Source: Bostrychus sinensis
Taxonomy: Eukaryota > Chordata > Actinopteri > Gobiiformes > Eleotridae
Assembly (NCBI GenBank): GCA_020698575.1
Contig: CM036240.1
Location: 20,648,711 to 20,712,710 of the forward strand
Reading direction: 5' to 3'
Length of the DNA stretch: 64,000 nucleotides
The position numbers and the translations under genes were made by a program. This document shows positions 43,690 to 55,261 of this stretch, piece after piece (within the stretch, counting starts at the first letter, position 1; every line of letters begins with the position of its first letter). The notes beneath the pieces were generated by a model, which did no database searches, was not told the origin of the DNA, and saw only the letters and a program-made list of their open reading frames with translations.

Positions 43690-45392
43690 AGAGTAACTCA
43701 CCCCTACACCATTTTTTTTGAGCTGATCAGCTGTACAAACAGGGCTTTAGTGATACATCTCACTATTTATAGTCTTATGTTTGACTGTTTTGTAAAAAAA
43801 GGTCTAAATTCACATTTTGTAGTGAAAACCGTCAGAGTGCTGCCCTCCTAGGGTCAAACAGTGGGATTTCTGCTCAATAGTTCCAGATAGGCAACTGTGA
43901 CGTAGTATTTGACCACTTTACCGCACCTGTGCCGAGTATCTCCTCCCACGGCCCGTGCATCTCCACGCCCTCGCTGTCTCTCTCCCCCGCGCGCTCGTCC
44001 CAGTCCCGCTGTTGCCAGGTGTGGGTCTTTTTCCTAAACACGCCACTCAGCCCCGCATTTACCGTTCAGTCTCCTCCGCCCCCCTCCCCTTTCACGGCTG
44101 CGCTTCTACTGTCCCGTGTGTCAGCGCACAATAAGGCATAATGAGCCTGATCAATGACAGTATGTACCTACAAATTAGCAGTGTTGGGAGTAACGCGTTA
44201 CAAAGTAACGAGATTACAATTGTCAGTAACGCAGGGGGTAACGCGTTACTTTTGAGCCCCCCAGTAAGTAATATTACAGTTACTAACAAAATACCCAATT
44301 AGTTACTTGCGTTACAGTCACTACAGTCACTTTCATTTACCTGCAGTTTACCGCAAGGACACGGAATGAAAATGCATTAAACGAATAGCGCTGATACGTT
44401 TTCTACTTTATTTTCATCCGTTCCCTTCTCTGCTCCTCTTTATGCGCGCAGCGGCCACTCGTCCTGTCCGCGCGCGTCGGGGCGCATGCAGCTGCTGCTG
44501 TCAGCGGGGACAGCGAGGAAAGAAGAGACTTGCACCGCTTTGGCGCTAACAACAAGTGCGTTTTAGCTTCAGTGTAGTGAAATAAAACTGTGTCCACAGG
44601 ACTTGAACGCTGCACAGGAGCAGAGGCAGGTGAACCTAAAGGGCAGTATTTGCTGTGTCAGGCTGCACTGCTGCTGAAATGAATGCAGCTAAAAAAAACT
44701 TGAACGCCTGTATAAAATAACAGTGCGGGTCAGGGCAACGGTGAGGCTATAGGCTTCTTCTATTTAGAATTGGGTTCATTTGGGCTTCCTGTTAGGAAAT
44801 AATCCAAAAGGAAAGTAACTAAGTTACTTTCACGAGTCAGTAACCAAGTAAAGTAATATATTACTTTTCAAAAGAGTAACTAGTAATCTGTAACTAGTTA
44901 CTTTTTTGAGTAACTAACCCAACACTGCAAATTAGTGACACTGGGGAGAGTTTTGACTCCACAGATGTTTTTTAAACTTGCCACGCTTTAAGTCACTTTT
45001 TGTTTGATGACAATCGATTTCTTACTCGCGGAGATACGATCAAAAACAGCTCTCAGCTGAAATAATACCAGTAAATAAAGACGCGATCTGACGCACACGT
45101 TACTGCAGCGGCGCACGACGCCTTTCTCACAATATTTCAACTGTGTTATTATAAAAGGAACATAAAACATCAGTCCAGACGTCCTGCATTTTTTTCCCCC
45201 ATTTCTGGGACTTGGCAACCCTGCTGTGGAGGAGGTCCATGAGGTCTCTGTCAGCTGTCAGTCACAGGATCAGGCCTCGCTCCTCCCTCAGTTCTCCTCC
45301 TCTGTCTCTGCCAGGTCTCTGCCCACTTTTTGAGCAGTTTTCAATCTCTGGCAGTGGGCGGAGTCAGGCCTGGGCCAGGGGTGAGTTACTCT
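43690..45392 (+). mobile_element. TTAA-duplicating nonautonomous element, copy B
   Basis: Same family as 31216-32059, opposite orientation. Termini AGAGTAACTCACCCCT (left) and, inverted, AGAGTAACTCACCCCT (right), flanked by TTAA at 43686-43689 and 45393-45396. Shared blocks include GAGCTGATCAGCTGTACAAACAGG, read inverted in copy A. It is longer than copy A because a 749-bp hAT-like element (44179-44927) sits inside; without that and its duplication the length is about 946 bp. Confidence 0.88.
44179..44927. mobile_element. hAT-like element inserted in copy B (8-bp duplication, empty site known)
   Basis: Begins CAGTGTTGGGAGTAACGCG and ends TAACCCAACACTG; ten terminal bases are exact inverses. 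Identical CAAATTAG 8-mers at 44171-44178 and 44928-44935. The homologous position in copy A has a single CTAATTTGTAG (inverse of CTACAAATTAG) with no insert. The interior has GTTACTTTTGAG-like subterminal repeats and a CpG-rich core (44440-44540). Confidence 0.93.
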
Positions 45393-45396
45393 TTAA

Positions 45397-47584
45397 GTTT
45401 CTGGATCCAGACAGTGATTCAGATTCACACCAAAAGCTAATAATTTCTCAGTTTAAAATGTCATCAAAATCATGCCTTTATTTTTTATCTTAAATTGACA
45501 AACAATCTAATCAACAATCCAGTGCTGGCAAAAACACCTCAACTGAACGACCACTGGGTCTATTCACATGAGACACAAACTGGCACAAAGTTCAAAGTCT
45601 TGTCTGTCAGTACAAATGACCTAAAGTGAAGTTATTTCTTTACTATAGCTAAGTGGTGATATTATTCAAACACACAGGCATGATTGCTGTCAGTAGACTC
45701 TGCATTAAGCCACAAGATTTTATGTGGTTGTAGACCTGGCTGCTAATAAAAATAATCATGTTCAACATTTGTGGATTTTCTGTGTAGATATTTATTGTAA
45801 CTTTAATACCTCACCTGTGCATTTATACAGGCCCCTGCCCTCCATCTGAGGTTTTGACTTCATCAAATTCTAGAACGTGAACTCAACCTATTATTTTTTC
45901 AATTACAGACTCATTTTTATCTTTACATTGTCATATAATGTACTTAAAGTGAAAATTAATAGCAAAATTCAGCTGCCTGGTAAACCAGGCCTGGTCTTAT
46001 ATGGTGTATGCTTTCTTAAGTGCATTCAATACTGATAAGTGAAAAATATTGATTTCTCCGCAGTGGATATAAAACATTTTTATACAACTGAAAGTCTTAT
46101 TACAAGTTAAAATAAATTCCTTGTGAAAAAATGTATGCTTCAAGACTCCCTCTTGTTCTGGAGTGTGTGGATCCTCATCATAGAAATAATAAAAGCCCAT
46201 AGTGAAACAGTGTCAAGCGCTAGCGCAACAATAGATGTTTGAATAACTATCAGCGGGCTATTCACTCAGCCTTTGCTTAATCACCCAACTGCCTCCTTCC
46301 ATTCTCTGCCTCCTTTTTCCTGTCTTCCCTCGCACTCAATACACCTCTGCATAACGCCGGGATCTCATTTATCAACGCTGGCCCGGAGTGGATATTAGTA
46401 ACCTTGCAACAGGGTGAGAGAGTGTATTATCTTGGTGTTGCTTGTCTCCTTACTTCATCACAGAGTAGCACATTTAATGGATTTATTTCTACAAAGGCTG
46501 AGCAGCTGATTAGAGCTTTGTTACTGAAGAGGCAGTGTTTGCTTGTAAGGGCATCATGTAAATCTAGGCTGACCTTTTCATTTATTTATTTTTCCCATAG
46601 GCCTGAGTTAAAGATGACTGCCATTTATTTTTATGTAAGGTACTGTATGTTATGTCATGTCTGTGCCTGGCTTCCAAGTATATTTTTATTATTTTATATT
46701 ATTATTATTGTGTTTATGCAATTACCATTATGACCACCTGCATATTTATGCAGCCCTAACGGCAACAAACTTTCTATTAGAACCAGCATTACCTTCTTAT
46801 ATGTGTAATTCACTTCACCTGCCAGTGGTCACAATGTTATGCCTGATTGGTGCATGTCCACTTTTGTCCACTTTTGTTGTGGCATGACTTAGAGTTGGGG
46901 AACAAGACAGTATGGTGATAGTGTTTTTTTTTCTTTTCTTTTTTTTCTTACATAACACATTTACGAAGAACTGTATTGTGATCATTTGTGGGAAAAAATG
47001 TGCTTGTCAGCTTTTTTTATTAAGTTCCCATTGGCTGGTCTACACATGTAATCAACACTGAGTAGTGGCTACTGCTGTCAAAGATGGTGACTTTCCCTTT
47101 CTTTGTCTAGTTACACAGAAAAACAACACAAAAAGAACAAGGATATACTGTATATTGTCGAAGTGTTCCCACCATGTTGGGGGCCGGATAAAACACAACT
47201 CTCCAATCTACAAATTCAAGGTGTACCCAAAGTTAAATTAATGTAACGATTTAGTATTTTGAGGTGGTCAATTGATCCTGTTTTACTTTTTTAATTAAAA
47301 TTCAGTAATGACAGGAAATATAGCTATGCTTTTATTGGGATGGCATGGATGAAATACATTTATAGTAGTGTACCACCCCTATTTGGGAAGACAAAATCTA
47401 AAAGACTGTCCAAAAGTAATGGTCCGTTTTTATTAAAAAAAAAAAAAAAATCTGAAAAGGTCAGTAATGGCCAAAGGAAGAAATGAATAGTTTTTGGTGT
47501 GGATCCACTACTCCATCTTGATCCAGGTAAAACTTTGTGAATTTCTAACCACTGTTATGTATAAAGGCTAAATTGATAAATAAA
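45397..47584. other. Gene-free stretch
   Basis: No repeat ends recognised. 46200-46420 is compositionally complex and repeat-free. No exon supported. Confidence 0.3.
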
Positions 47585-47700
47585 TCAATGGATAACGCAT
47601 ACTCTCTGAACTAGAAGATCTTTTCCATTGCCAGATAAGGTTAATTGCTTGGCAAAGGTCTTCAAGTGCTTCTAGTTCTTTTTAAGTTTTACTCTTAGGT
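47585..47700 (+). repeat. tRNA-derived SINE, copy 4
   Basis: CAATGGATAACGC, CTCTGAACTAGAAGATC, then directly CATTGCCAGATAAGG, GGCAAAGGTCTTCAAGTGCTTCTAGTT. The B-box region is deleted; the body is the best preserved of the family. Confidence 0.65.
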
Positions 47701-48834
47701 TTAAGTGCAAATGGTCTTACAGGATAAAGAGGATCTGTACATTTATTGTGTTGATCAGTTATTTAAAAAAAAAATTATTTGGTAGCAGTACTAAATGTGG
47801 AATCTGACTGAATTGTTGACCTGAGGAGATAGCCTTTTATCATGTTCTTATACTGTGTGGGTATTGTCATTCAGCAAAAACACCAATTGAACCAACACCA
47901 ACAGAAAACTGTACCAGATCTTTATTTTCAGTGTTTTGGAAGCATGATTTAAATATAGTCTATTTCCATCAGACTCTGAGAGCGAAAATGTCTAAAGCGC
48001 CACTCATTCTTATTTTATTCTTTGAATATCATCCTTCTGACGGCTTATGGTAAAGAGCGCTGGTGTGAAAGGGCTTATTAAGCATATGGTAACTCTCACA
48101 TGACTTCCTTTGAAAAATCCTCTCTCCATTCCTCCCCTGAAATCCTAACACACACACAAGTGGCGCCTCGTTGGTATTCTCAATGCACAGCGCGCTCCTG
48201 GTCTATGGGTGGCATTATAGACCCAGCAGGCCGATCAGTGGGGGTCAGAGCCAGCACTTAACCCTCTGTAGCCCCAGCAGCCAGTCTCCCTCCTCAACAC
48301 CTGTTCTACCTTATACACCACAAGATGCATAACATAACAAGGACAATGTTATTTCAGAGGAAATAAGGATGCTATATGTTACTTCTGCTCTTTAATTGAA
48401 AAATAAGGCTGTAAGTTAGCATTACATCAAGAAGCTCCCAATTGGCTGGTAGGAAGACATGCTGGGAGAAAACAGAATTGATGCAGAGGGAGAAGTTCAT
48501 AGAGGATTTGGGTCATAGATTGCCAAGAGGGAGTGTATTGTGTGGTTTATGTATGTCTGTAGCTGTGAACATAATGTACGTTTGCACGTTTGCACTCATC
48601 ACATGAAAGGGTGTCAGTGAAACTGATTTTCTGATTAATGTGATTTCTCTGATCATGAAATTTATATAATGATAATTATGATGCTTGTAAAATATTTTTG
48701 AACATATAATAATGTAAAAAAAAAAAAAAAATACAATTATGAGACGGTGCCTAAAATCTTAACTCTACCCACACGGGGACCGTAAATGAAAATAATTATT
48801 AGCTTTAGTGGATACTTCTGTAAGATAGAGGGGC
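47701..48834. other. Gene-free stretch
   Basis: A poly-A tract at about 48717-48731. 47940-48300 is repeat-free complex sequence with no supported exon. Confidence 0.3.
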
Positions 48835-48905
48835 TTTGTTGTGCATTTGTCCCTGAACTAGAAGATATCCAGTTTTATTCCAGGTTGGGGCACTATATCT
48901 TTTGC
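48835..48905 (+). repeat. tRNA-derived SINE, copy 5 (head only)
   Basis: GCATTTGTCCCTGAACTAGAAGATATCCAG, then TTTTATTCCAGGTTGGGGCA, aligns with the head of the copy at 37589. The body is not recognisable. Confidence 0.5.
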
Positions 48906-49024
48906 ACTTTATCTTTTGCACAATCAAGCCAGTGCCTTTCTGTGCATTTTCAGAATACGTTTTTTTTTATTTTTTTATTTGACCTTTATTTAACCAGGAA
49001 TGTTCCACTGAGACAAAAAATCTG

Positions 49025-49160
49025 CTTGCAGGTGAGTCCTGGCCCTGAACGTCCCGCAAGAGACATACACAGGCACAGGGAGAACATGCAAACCCCCTAC
49101 TGCTCACTGCTTCTTGCAGTGAGGCAAGAGTGCTAACCACTCTGCCACTGTGTCTCCCAT
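49025..49160 (-). repeat. tRNA-headed fish SINE, reversed
   Basis: Inverse complement reads CACAGTGGCAGAGTGGTTAGCAC, TCTTGCCTCACTGCAAGAAG, GTTTGCATGTTCTCCCTGTG, matching the head and first body part of the 39180 and 58044 copies. Left of it (48960-49015), TTTATTTGACCTTTATTTAACCAGG resembles another common fish repeat. Confidence 0.75.
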
Positions 49161-52100
49161 ATTATTACAATGAGGTCTGAAAAATTCCGAGTGTATGTCT
49201 AAACACAATTATTGTACATATTGTTAGCCTCAGCATAATTGCCTAAAACATATTTTAGGTTTTTTGGGAAAACAGGGTAATTCCATGTAAAATCAGCACT
49301 TGGCCACTTGGAATTTCTTCAAACTTGGTATGGTTAATGTGTATATCAACAGAAAAATTTGGAGTTGTTTTTTTTTTAGTTTGTCAGATAAGGTTTAAAA
49401 ATAGTAGGTGTGTCAGGCCAAAATCAGGACTGTAATATTTCAAAGTTCAGGGCAGACATGTCCACTTACAAAATAAATAAATAAATATTTTCTCACAAAC
49501 TAAACAAGATAACATGTCTGAATTTTCACACATGCTACAGCAGTGTTTGGAGAGTAGAGTGAGACAATCACAATTTGGCCAAAAAATGACTTTGGCAGTT
49601 ATGCTATGAGACTAACAATATGGTAACAAAATTGTAATTAAGGGTCACAGACTAGGTAATAAAAATAGCAGAATTATCCACACGGCACTAGATTAATTCT
49701 GGTAAAAAAAATAGTTTTTGAAGGAAAATTGCCACTGTAGACATATTTACCTATTGGTATCTTGGGCTGAAGGGTCACAGTGCAGTGGGTCAGCCAAACA
49801 CTCTGTCTGGAGTGCTCATCTGTAGCTGTTAAAAGCCCGGACAAAGACATGTTTTGGCACCAGAACTGTGGCTGAACTGCCAGCCTGCCTCCCACCACTG
49901 GCCACTATCCAGCCTCCACTCTCCCATGAGGTCCAGGGTGATTGGACCAGTGACCTCCAGAGGGATGGTCAGTGTTGTGTAACGGCTCAAATAATGGGGT
50001 ATCATCTGTTTCTGCATTTAGTCTTAAAGTGTTTAATATGCTGTAGCAGTCAAGTGCTTTTTTTTTTTGTAGGAACTGTCAGTGCAGCGATAAGTCATTC
50101 CCTGCGCCATATTGTCGCAGACCCTGTGTTTATTTAGTGGAGGGGTCAGGGTTGTCGATCCGCTACTCTGCACTGTCATCACATGACCTCTTGGTGACAT
50201 TACTCGGAGAGACAGCTTGTGGACTCAGCATATCTGCACTCATCTGCTGTCAATCATACCAGCAAAGAGGGAAGTGGTCAGTCAGAGGTGATCCTTAAAT
50301 GTTCCCTTTGCCGAACTCTGTCAAAAGTGTTTCCTGATGTTTGTAAATATTGTTTTGACAATACCAATGAGTGCCCTCATATTCTTACAAAGTCAGAAAT
50401 TTTCAAAGAAAGCTTGTTATGTGAATATTTCATTTGATAATTTCATGACTGTTGATTTGTAAGGCAAAATCTTTCTTTGATGTGCATGTAATTGTGGAGA
50501 TATAGATAAGAGGAAAGATTGAGTGCCCATCTTCACAGAACCCAACATTACCCAGAAATTTCATAAAGTGAAATTCAGTTACGGGCAGAGTCTGTGCTTA
50601 ATTAGCGCGGGATGAAGCAGTTGAGGCTGTGTGTTGGCCTGGAAGCACGGTTTCTCTGAACACAATCAAATCTTACACTGTGGGAGAACGCAGACAGAGA
50701 TTTTAACAGTCTAAAATTAGGTTAGTACTGATATTTGTATGCTATATTTGTGGTGGAGTTTGGAAGAATGCATCTTGAACCTTTGTTGCAACCTACAAAA
50801 CATATTTTGCTGTTTTGCACTATATTCCCATAGTGTTCTTAGCAATATGTAGCACATCTTTTGGCATTTTATTAATTTAGATCAGAAAAACACAATTTGG
50901 CTTCATGTCATTTATTCATTAAACATTAAATATGTACTGTGCCAGTCTCACAGTTCAAGCGCAAACAATCAGCAATGGTGCATGCATAGTTATAGAGAAA
51001 CATGTTGCACAGCTACAAACAATAAGGCAGGGCTGATTAGGTGCCTTATACACTGTGGCTAATTGTCTCATTTTGCACAGGTGAATAATAAAGATGGAGA
51101 AACTGGCATGAGATGTACAAAAAGGGGGAAAAGACAAAGTGGTGAAAGAATACATAATTTAATATATATTTATACTGGTTTAATACAGTTTGATCTACTA
51201 CCAGTGTATAGATAAAAAAAAGTTAACACTGATAACCTTTAAAATTGAATTTTAATTTATAGTTCACACTATTTATTTATTCTCCCAGTTTATGTAGCGC
51301 TATACTAATGACCAAAAAGATGTCAAGTCATCAAATTCACAGTGAATTGTAGTCATTAATTATCGCTTTGTGTGTTGATATATAGTTTAAAATACTAGTC
51401 TTAAGCACAGTATTGAGTAGCATGTACAATGTAGGTTGTTTAAGAAACAAAAATCAAAAAATGAAAAAATTTTGGCTGTTTGTTAAAAAATGTATTTATT
51501 TTTTATGTAAAAGAAAAAACAACAGCTTGATTTTAAATTTTTCGATTTGATGCTTAGTACAAAAAAAAATAACATTTGAGGACTGTCTCAGGGACTTAAT
51601 TCAATGTTAATTTTTTCTTTGTTTACATTTTACGTGTAGACTACACTTTTGACAATATCTGTATGCAATTTTAAAGTGTGCCTGTAGAATATAGTATTAT
51701 ATGGGATAATGCTACACCATCATAAGAAACAAAATAAATTGGTTGCTTTTGGATACTTGTGGAATTTGGAATAGGAATCATTTTGAGAAGTGGCAAAACA
51801 TTTTTTTTTTTTTTTTAAAGCACTATGTTTTTTCACTAGGATCTCTGTAAAGGTCATACCATGCCTGGCGTGTCCTCATATTTGCTGAACTCTATAATCC
51901 CTAAGCAAATAGTTAGCAGTAAGTACAGTAGTTTGACATTTCTAGTACTACAAAGCAACAGTGTGGCCATTGTAGCGAAGCCATCCATGTGAATTGTCCA
52001 GTTAATTGTCTGATTATTTTACAAGTGAGTGACGGAAGTGAAGTAATTACACTGTTGAAGGACAAGGTGTGATCTAATGACAAGTCACTTAATGAGTCAC

Positions 52101-52303
52101 AGTAGCAGAGTTAAGAAAGTTAGATTTTAGAATTTTGGTTTTAGTTAGTTTTTCTCTTGTGCAAAGTTTCTCAGGTATGTATCAACGAGCCCTATGATAG
52201 TTTAGCCTTATGTTTTAATTGGTTCCAGAGAACAGAGGGCAAATCAAATAACCTGAGTGTCCCAGAGGCTTTCTTTCTTAATGAGATATTCTCTCCCTTT
52301 CAG
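49161..52303. other. Gene-free stretch
   Basis: AT-rich with short A/T tracts (49367, 50060, 51802). No exon, terminus or array recognised. Confidence 0.3.
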
Positions 52304-52423
52304 GATCAGTGGGGTCCTCACCCTTGTGTCGTCACAGGGATATTATGGTTGCACATTCCTCTGTCTCTGAAGGAGCACACTGGGAGGTTAATGAAAGTCA
52401 AGGAGATGCCTGTACTTGCCCAG
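52304..52423 (+). other. Candidate spliced exon, gene unidentified
   Basis: A 120-nt block between a strong acceptor (TCTCTCCCTTTCAG) and a strong donor (CCCAG|GTAAGT). Two frames are open throughout. One begins DQWGPHPCVV and the other (phase 1 at both ends) contains the motif WEVNESQGDACTCP. I do not recognise the protein, and the exon could equally be an untranslated or lncRNA exon, or a chance pair of splice signals. No further exons could be linked to it in the window. Confidence 0.25.
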
Positions 52424-54779
52424 GTAAGTACTCCTTTTACGCACAATGAAACTTCCTTAAAAGAGGGCTTAGGAACAACCAACCAAAAATGGCTGTTTAA
52501 TTCAATTCCCACACTGACAAGATGCACTAACAGTGAAGTTGTATTTGCTGCTGATGAACACTGGCTTTGAGAATTTGGTTCCTTGTTTAAAGGTTGAATT
52601 TGTAAGATAGTGGAAAATGTAATCTTTAGGATTATGCAGGAAAAAAAGTCTTTGTATATGTTTTTTTAACTTTGTTGACAATATGTGTGCATAAAATAGT
52701 TTTATTAAAAAGATATTGTAATAAAACAAATTTTGGTACATACCGGACCGGTCATCTGGCTACTAGATGTCGTTATAAACCACAATGCAATAAGTCCAGG
52801 TCATGTGGAGTCCAGCAGCCAATGGGATTAGTGTTTGCAGTCTTTCAGGAAGTGACCCTTTTCCCTACAGTGGTGTGGATGGGTGTGGAGATAAAAGGTA
52901 AACACAGCCATGCTGACAGTGAAGGAAAACACACAGGAATACACTAGAGAAGTCTCCTCTGAGGTGGAGTCTGTGCTCCCTCACGTTTTCCTCAGAACAC
53001 AGCTGGACAACGGAGCTCCCAGCCATTGTCATTTATTTATTTATTTTTTATGTATTTACTTATTTATTTGTTCATGTACACGGTATGGAGCACAAACACA
53101 TTCATAAATAACAATCAAAATAGTATACACCAGAAGTAGGGGCAGGAATCGCAAAAAAATTTAACTAATCACAAATCTGAAAAATGAATTACATTATGAA
53201 TTCATGTACAAACACAAAATTGTAAATTTTGAAAGTTTATTTTGAACATGCTTTACTGTAAAATTGTGCAATGCAAACGAAACTTGCAAAGAAAAAAAAT
53301 TTGAGACCTGTAACTTTTCATTGACAAAGCTTGCCTACACAACCAACAAATACACAAAACGCACATAAAAAAGCATGAAAATATAAGTTTAATTCTTCAA
53401 TTAATAACAATTGCTGTGGTTCACAACAGTGTAAAGAGTATGAACTGTGTTACTCCAGTGGTAATTGAACTCATCCTTGCATAGACTGCACATAACTTTT
53501 GTTTTGTCTATATTGCTGTCTGGTGATGATTTGAAGCAGAATTGTCCATTGAGCAATGTGTCTTTTTGGTCTCTCATATTGCTTAAGCTCGTTCACTTGT
53601 TGCATTAGGCTTGTTCAAGATGAACTGCGCCGCAGTGGGAGGAGGGGAAATACGCCTGTACTGAAGTCGGACAGATTGTGGCTCAGATCACACACCATCA
53701 CACCCTAAATCCGCTTCTCGCGTGTGTTGGATATGATTTTGAAAATAAATGCATTAAACTGATTTGTAAGAACTTCTCTGTCCCGTGCTTGACCACAGTC
53801 TGTGTGTAAATGAGGCCCTCCTCAGGAGCACATATGAGGCACATTCAGCAGTGGTTTTTAGCTTTATAAGTTTACACATTATAAATGTTAAACAGCCTCC
53901 TATAACAGCAGATATTGTGCACAATCTTTTTAATAATATTCTACTTCACACTGAGCAGTGGGGCAAAAAGTTTATCCAGGTGACTGTAACTTTAGTCTGT
54001 ATTTAAAAAAAAAGGTGGAGAGGAGGGCAGTGAAGTGTCGTGCGTTACGTTTCTGATCAGCACTGAACTCAGATTCGATTACCTGTCCGTTCACCACTGA
54101 CAGGTGGACGTTTTCCCATCATGCGCTGAGCCGTGCAGCCTCCGCAGTTGCTCCTGATGAACTGCGGCGGGTGGCTGAGGCAGCTGTTCTCGTTTGGATC
54201 TCACAAGCTTTCGGTGACCGTCGCACTTCCGGCATCAGAGCAAGTTGGTAGCAAGTTGGACACAAATCTAACCACGCGCACTGCACGCAGATCGACACTG
54301 ATCGAAACTGCGCAAGTCTGGCTCATCTCGAACGCACCTGATGGATGGAAACGGAAAAGTGTCTTCTTCTACGCTCGCATGGTGCATTTCTGCTCCGCTG
54401 GAAGACCCAAGGCGCGTTGCTGCCTGTGTCAGTGTCGTCGTAATATTTTTGTTGTGATCAAATTAATCGATGTGTCAATTGAAATTTACGTGATTAAAGG
54501 GGAACTTTTTTTAACCAATCAGTTTCAAAGTCTTTATGATGGTTAAATCACTTGTAGTGGGGGGATTGAAGTGTCCATCACGTCCCCCTGCTGGCTCTAG
54601 ACGGAAAACCGCCCATGCAATATTTAGCGCCACCGACCTGGAGCCACTTGCTTGAGTCTCGAGTCTGGTCTAAGTTCTCGCGAGATTGACAAACTGCTTT
54701 ACGGCACTCCCATACATACAGCCGCATAGCTATAAAAACAAATCTGTGTTGGCTTTTATTTCTTCATTCATGGCTTAAC
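52424..54779. other. Gene-free stretch
   Basis: (TTTA)n-like tract at 53031-53070. 54000-54330 is GC-richer and 54590-54780 has CpG-rich sequence with a TCTCGCGAGA palindrome (about 54677), a transposon- or promoter-like feature. No supported exon. Confidence 0.3.
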
Positions 54780-54953
54780 CGGCAAAAAGGCAGAGGAAGC
54801 CTTTGTCTGAGGAGGCGAGGAAGAGGAAATGACAGTCAGACTGAGCAAGGGCTCACCGGTCAATCTCAGCAAGGCTTTTACAGAATGGCGAGGGCTCAAA
54901 GAAAGAGAAGGGTGCAATACGGACGCAGACCAGGCAGTTTTGTTGTTGACCTT
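54780..54953 (+). pseudogene. Transposon-like 5' exon remnant
   Basis: A basic stretch (RKPLSEEARKRK, about 54796-54831) is followed by two stops, then in another frame VNLSKAFTEWRGLKEREGC (from 54859), ending at a GTAAGT donor (54954). An 'RKxLSEEEKKRK ... VNxxxAFxxWRxLKE' order is common in transposon-encoded proteins of fish genomes, but I cannot name the family. The stops and frame change show it is not a functional exon. Confidence 0.35.
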
Positions 54954-55261
54954 GTAAGTACCATTGTGTTAAAGTGTATTTTCTATGCATTCTGTTCATG
55001 TGTTATTGATTTTGCGCAAGTTATTTTTTGTGGCAGTAATTCACAAGCGACGTCAGTGCCCATCTAACCTAGCTAAGTTAGCTGAGACACTAGCACTCTA
55101 CAAACAGGCCTCCGGACCACCTCGGGAAGCATTCACGCTGATATTACACGCGCGGATTTACCTGCAGGGAATGGACAGACGCCGCCGGACCATCTACTGT
55201 TGCAAAAGTGGGCAAAGTTACTGAGTTCCCTTTTAAATCAATAAATTAATGCACTGTGTTA

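Noticed and set aside
54133..54546. 137-codon plus-strand frame in a GC-richer region
   Set aside because: No domain, no upstream exon signal. The region resembles transposon interior (CpG-rich, near hAT-like ends).
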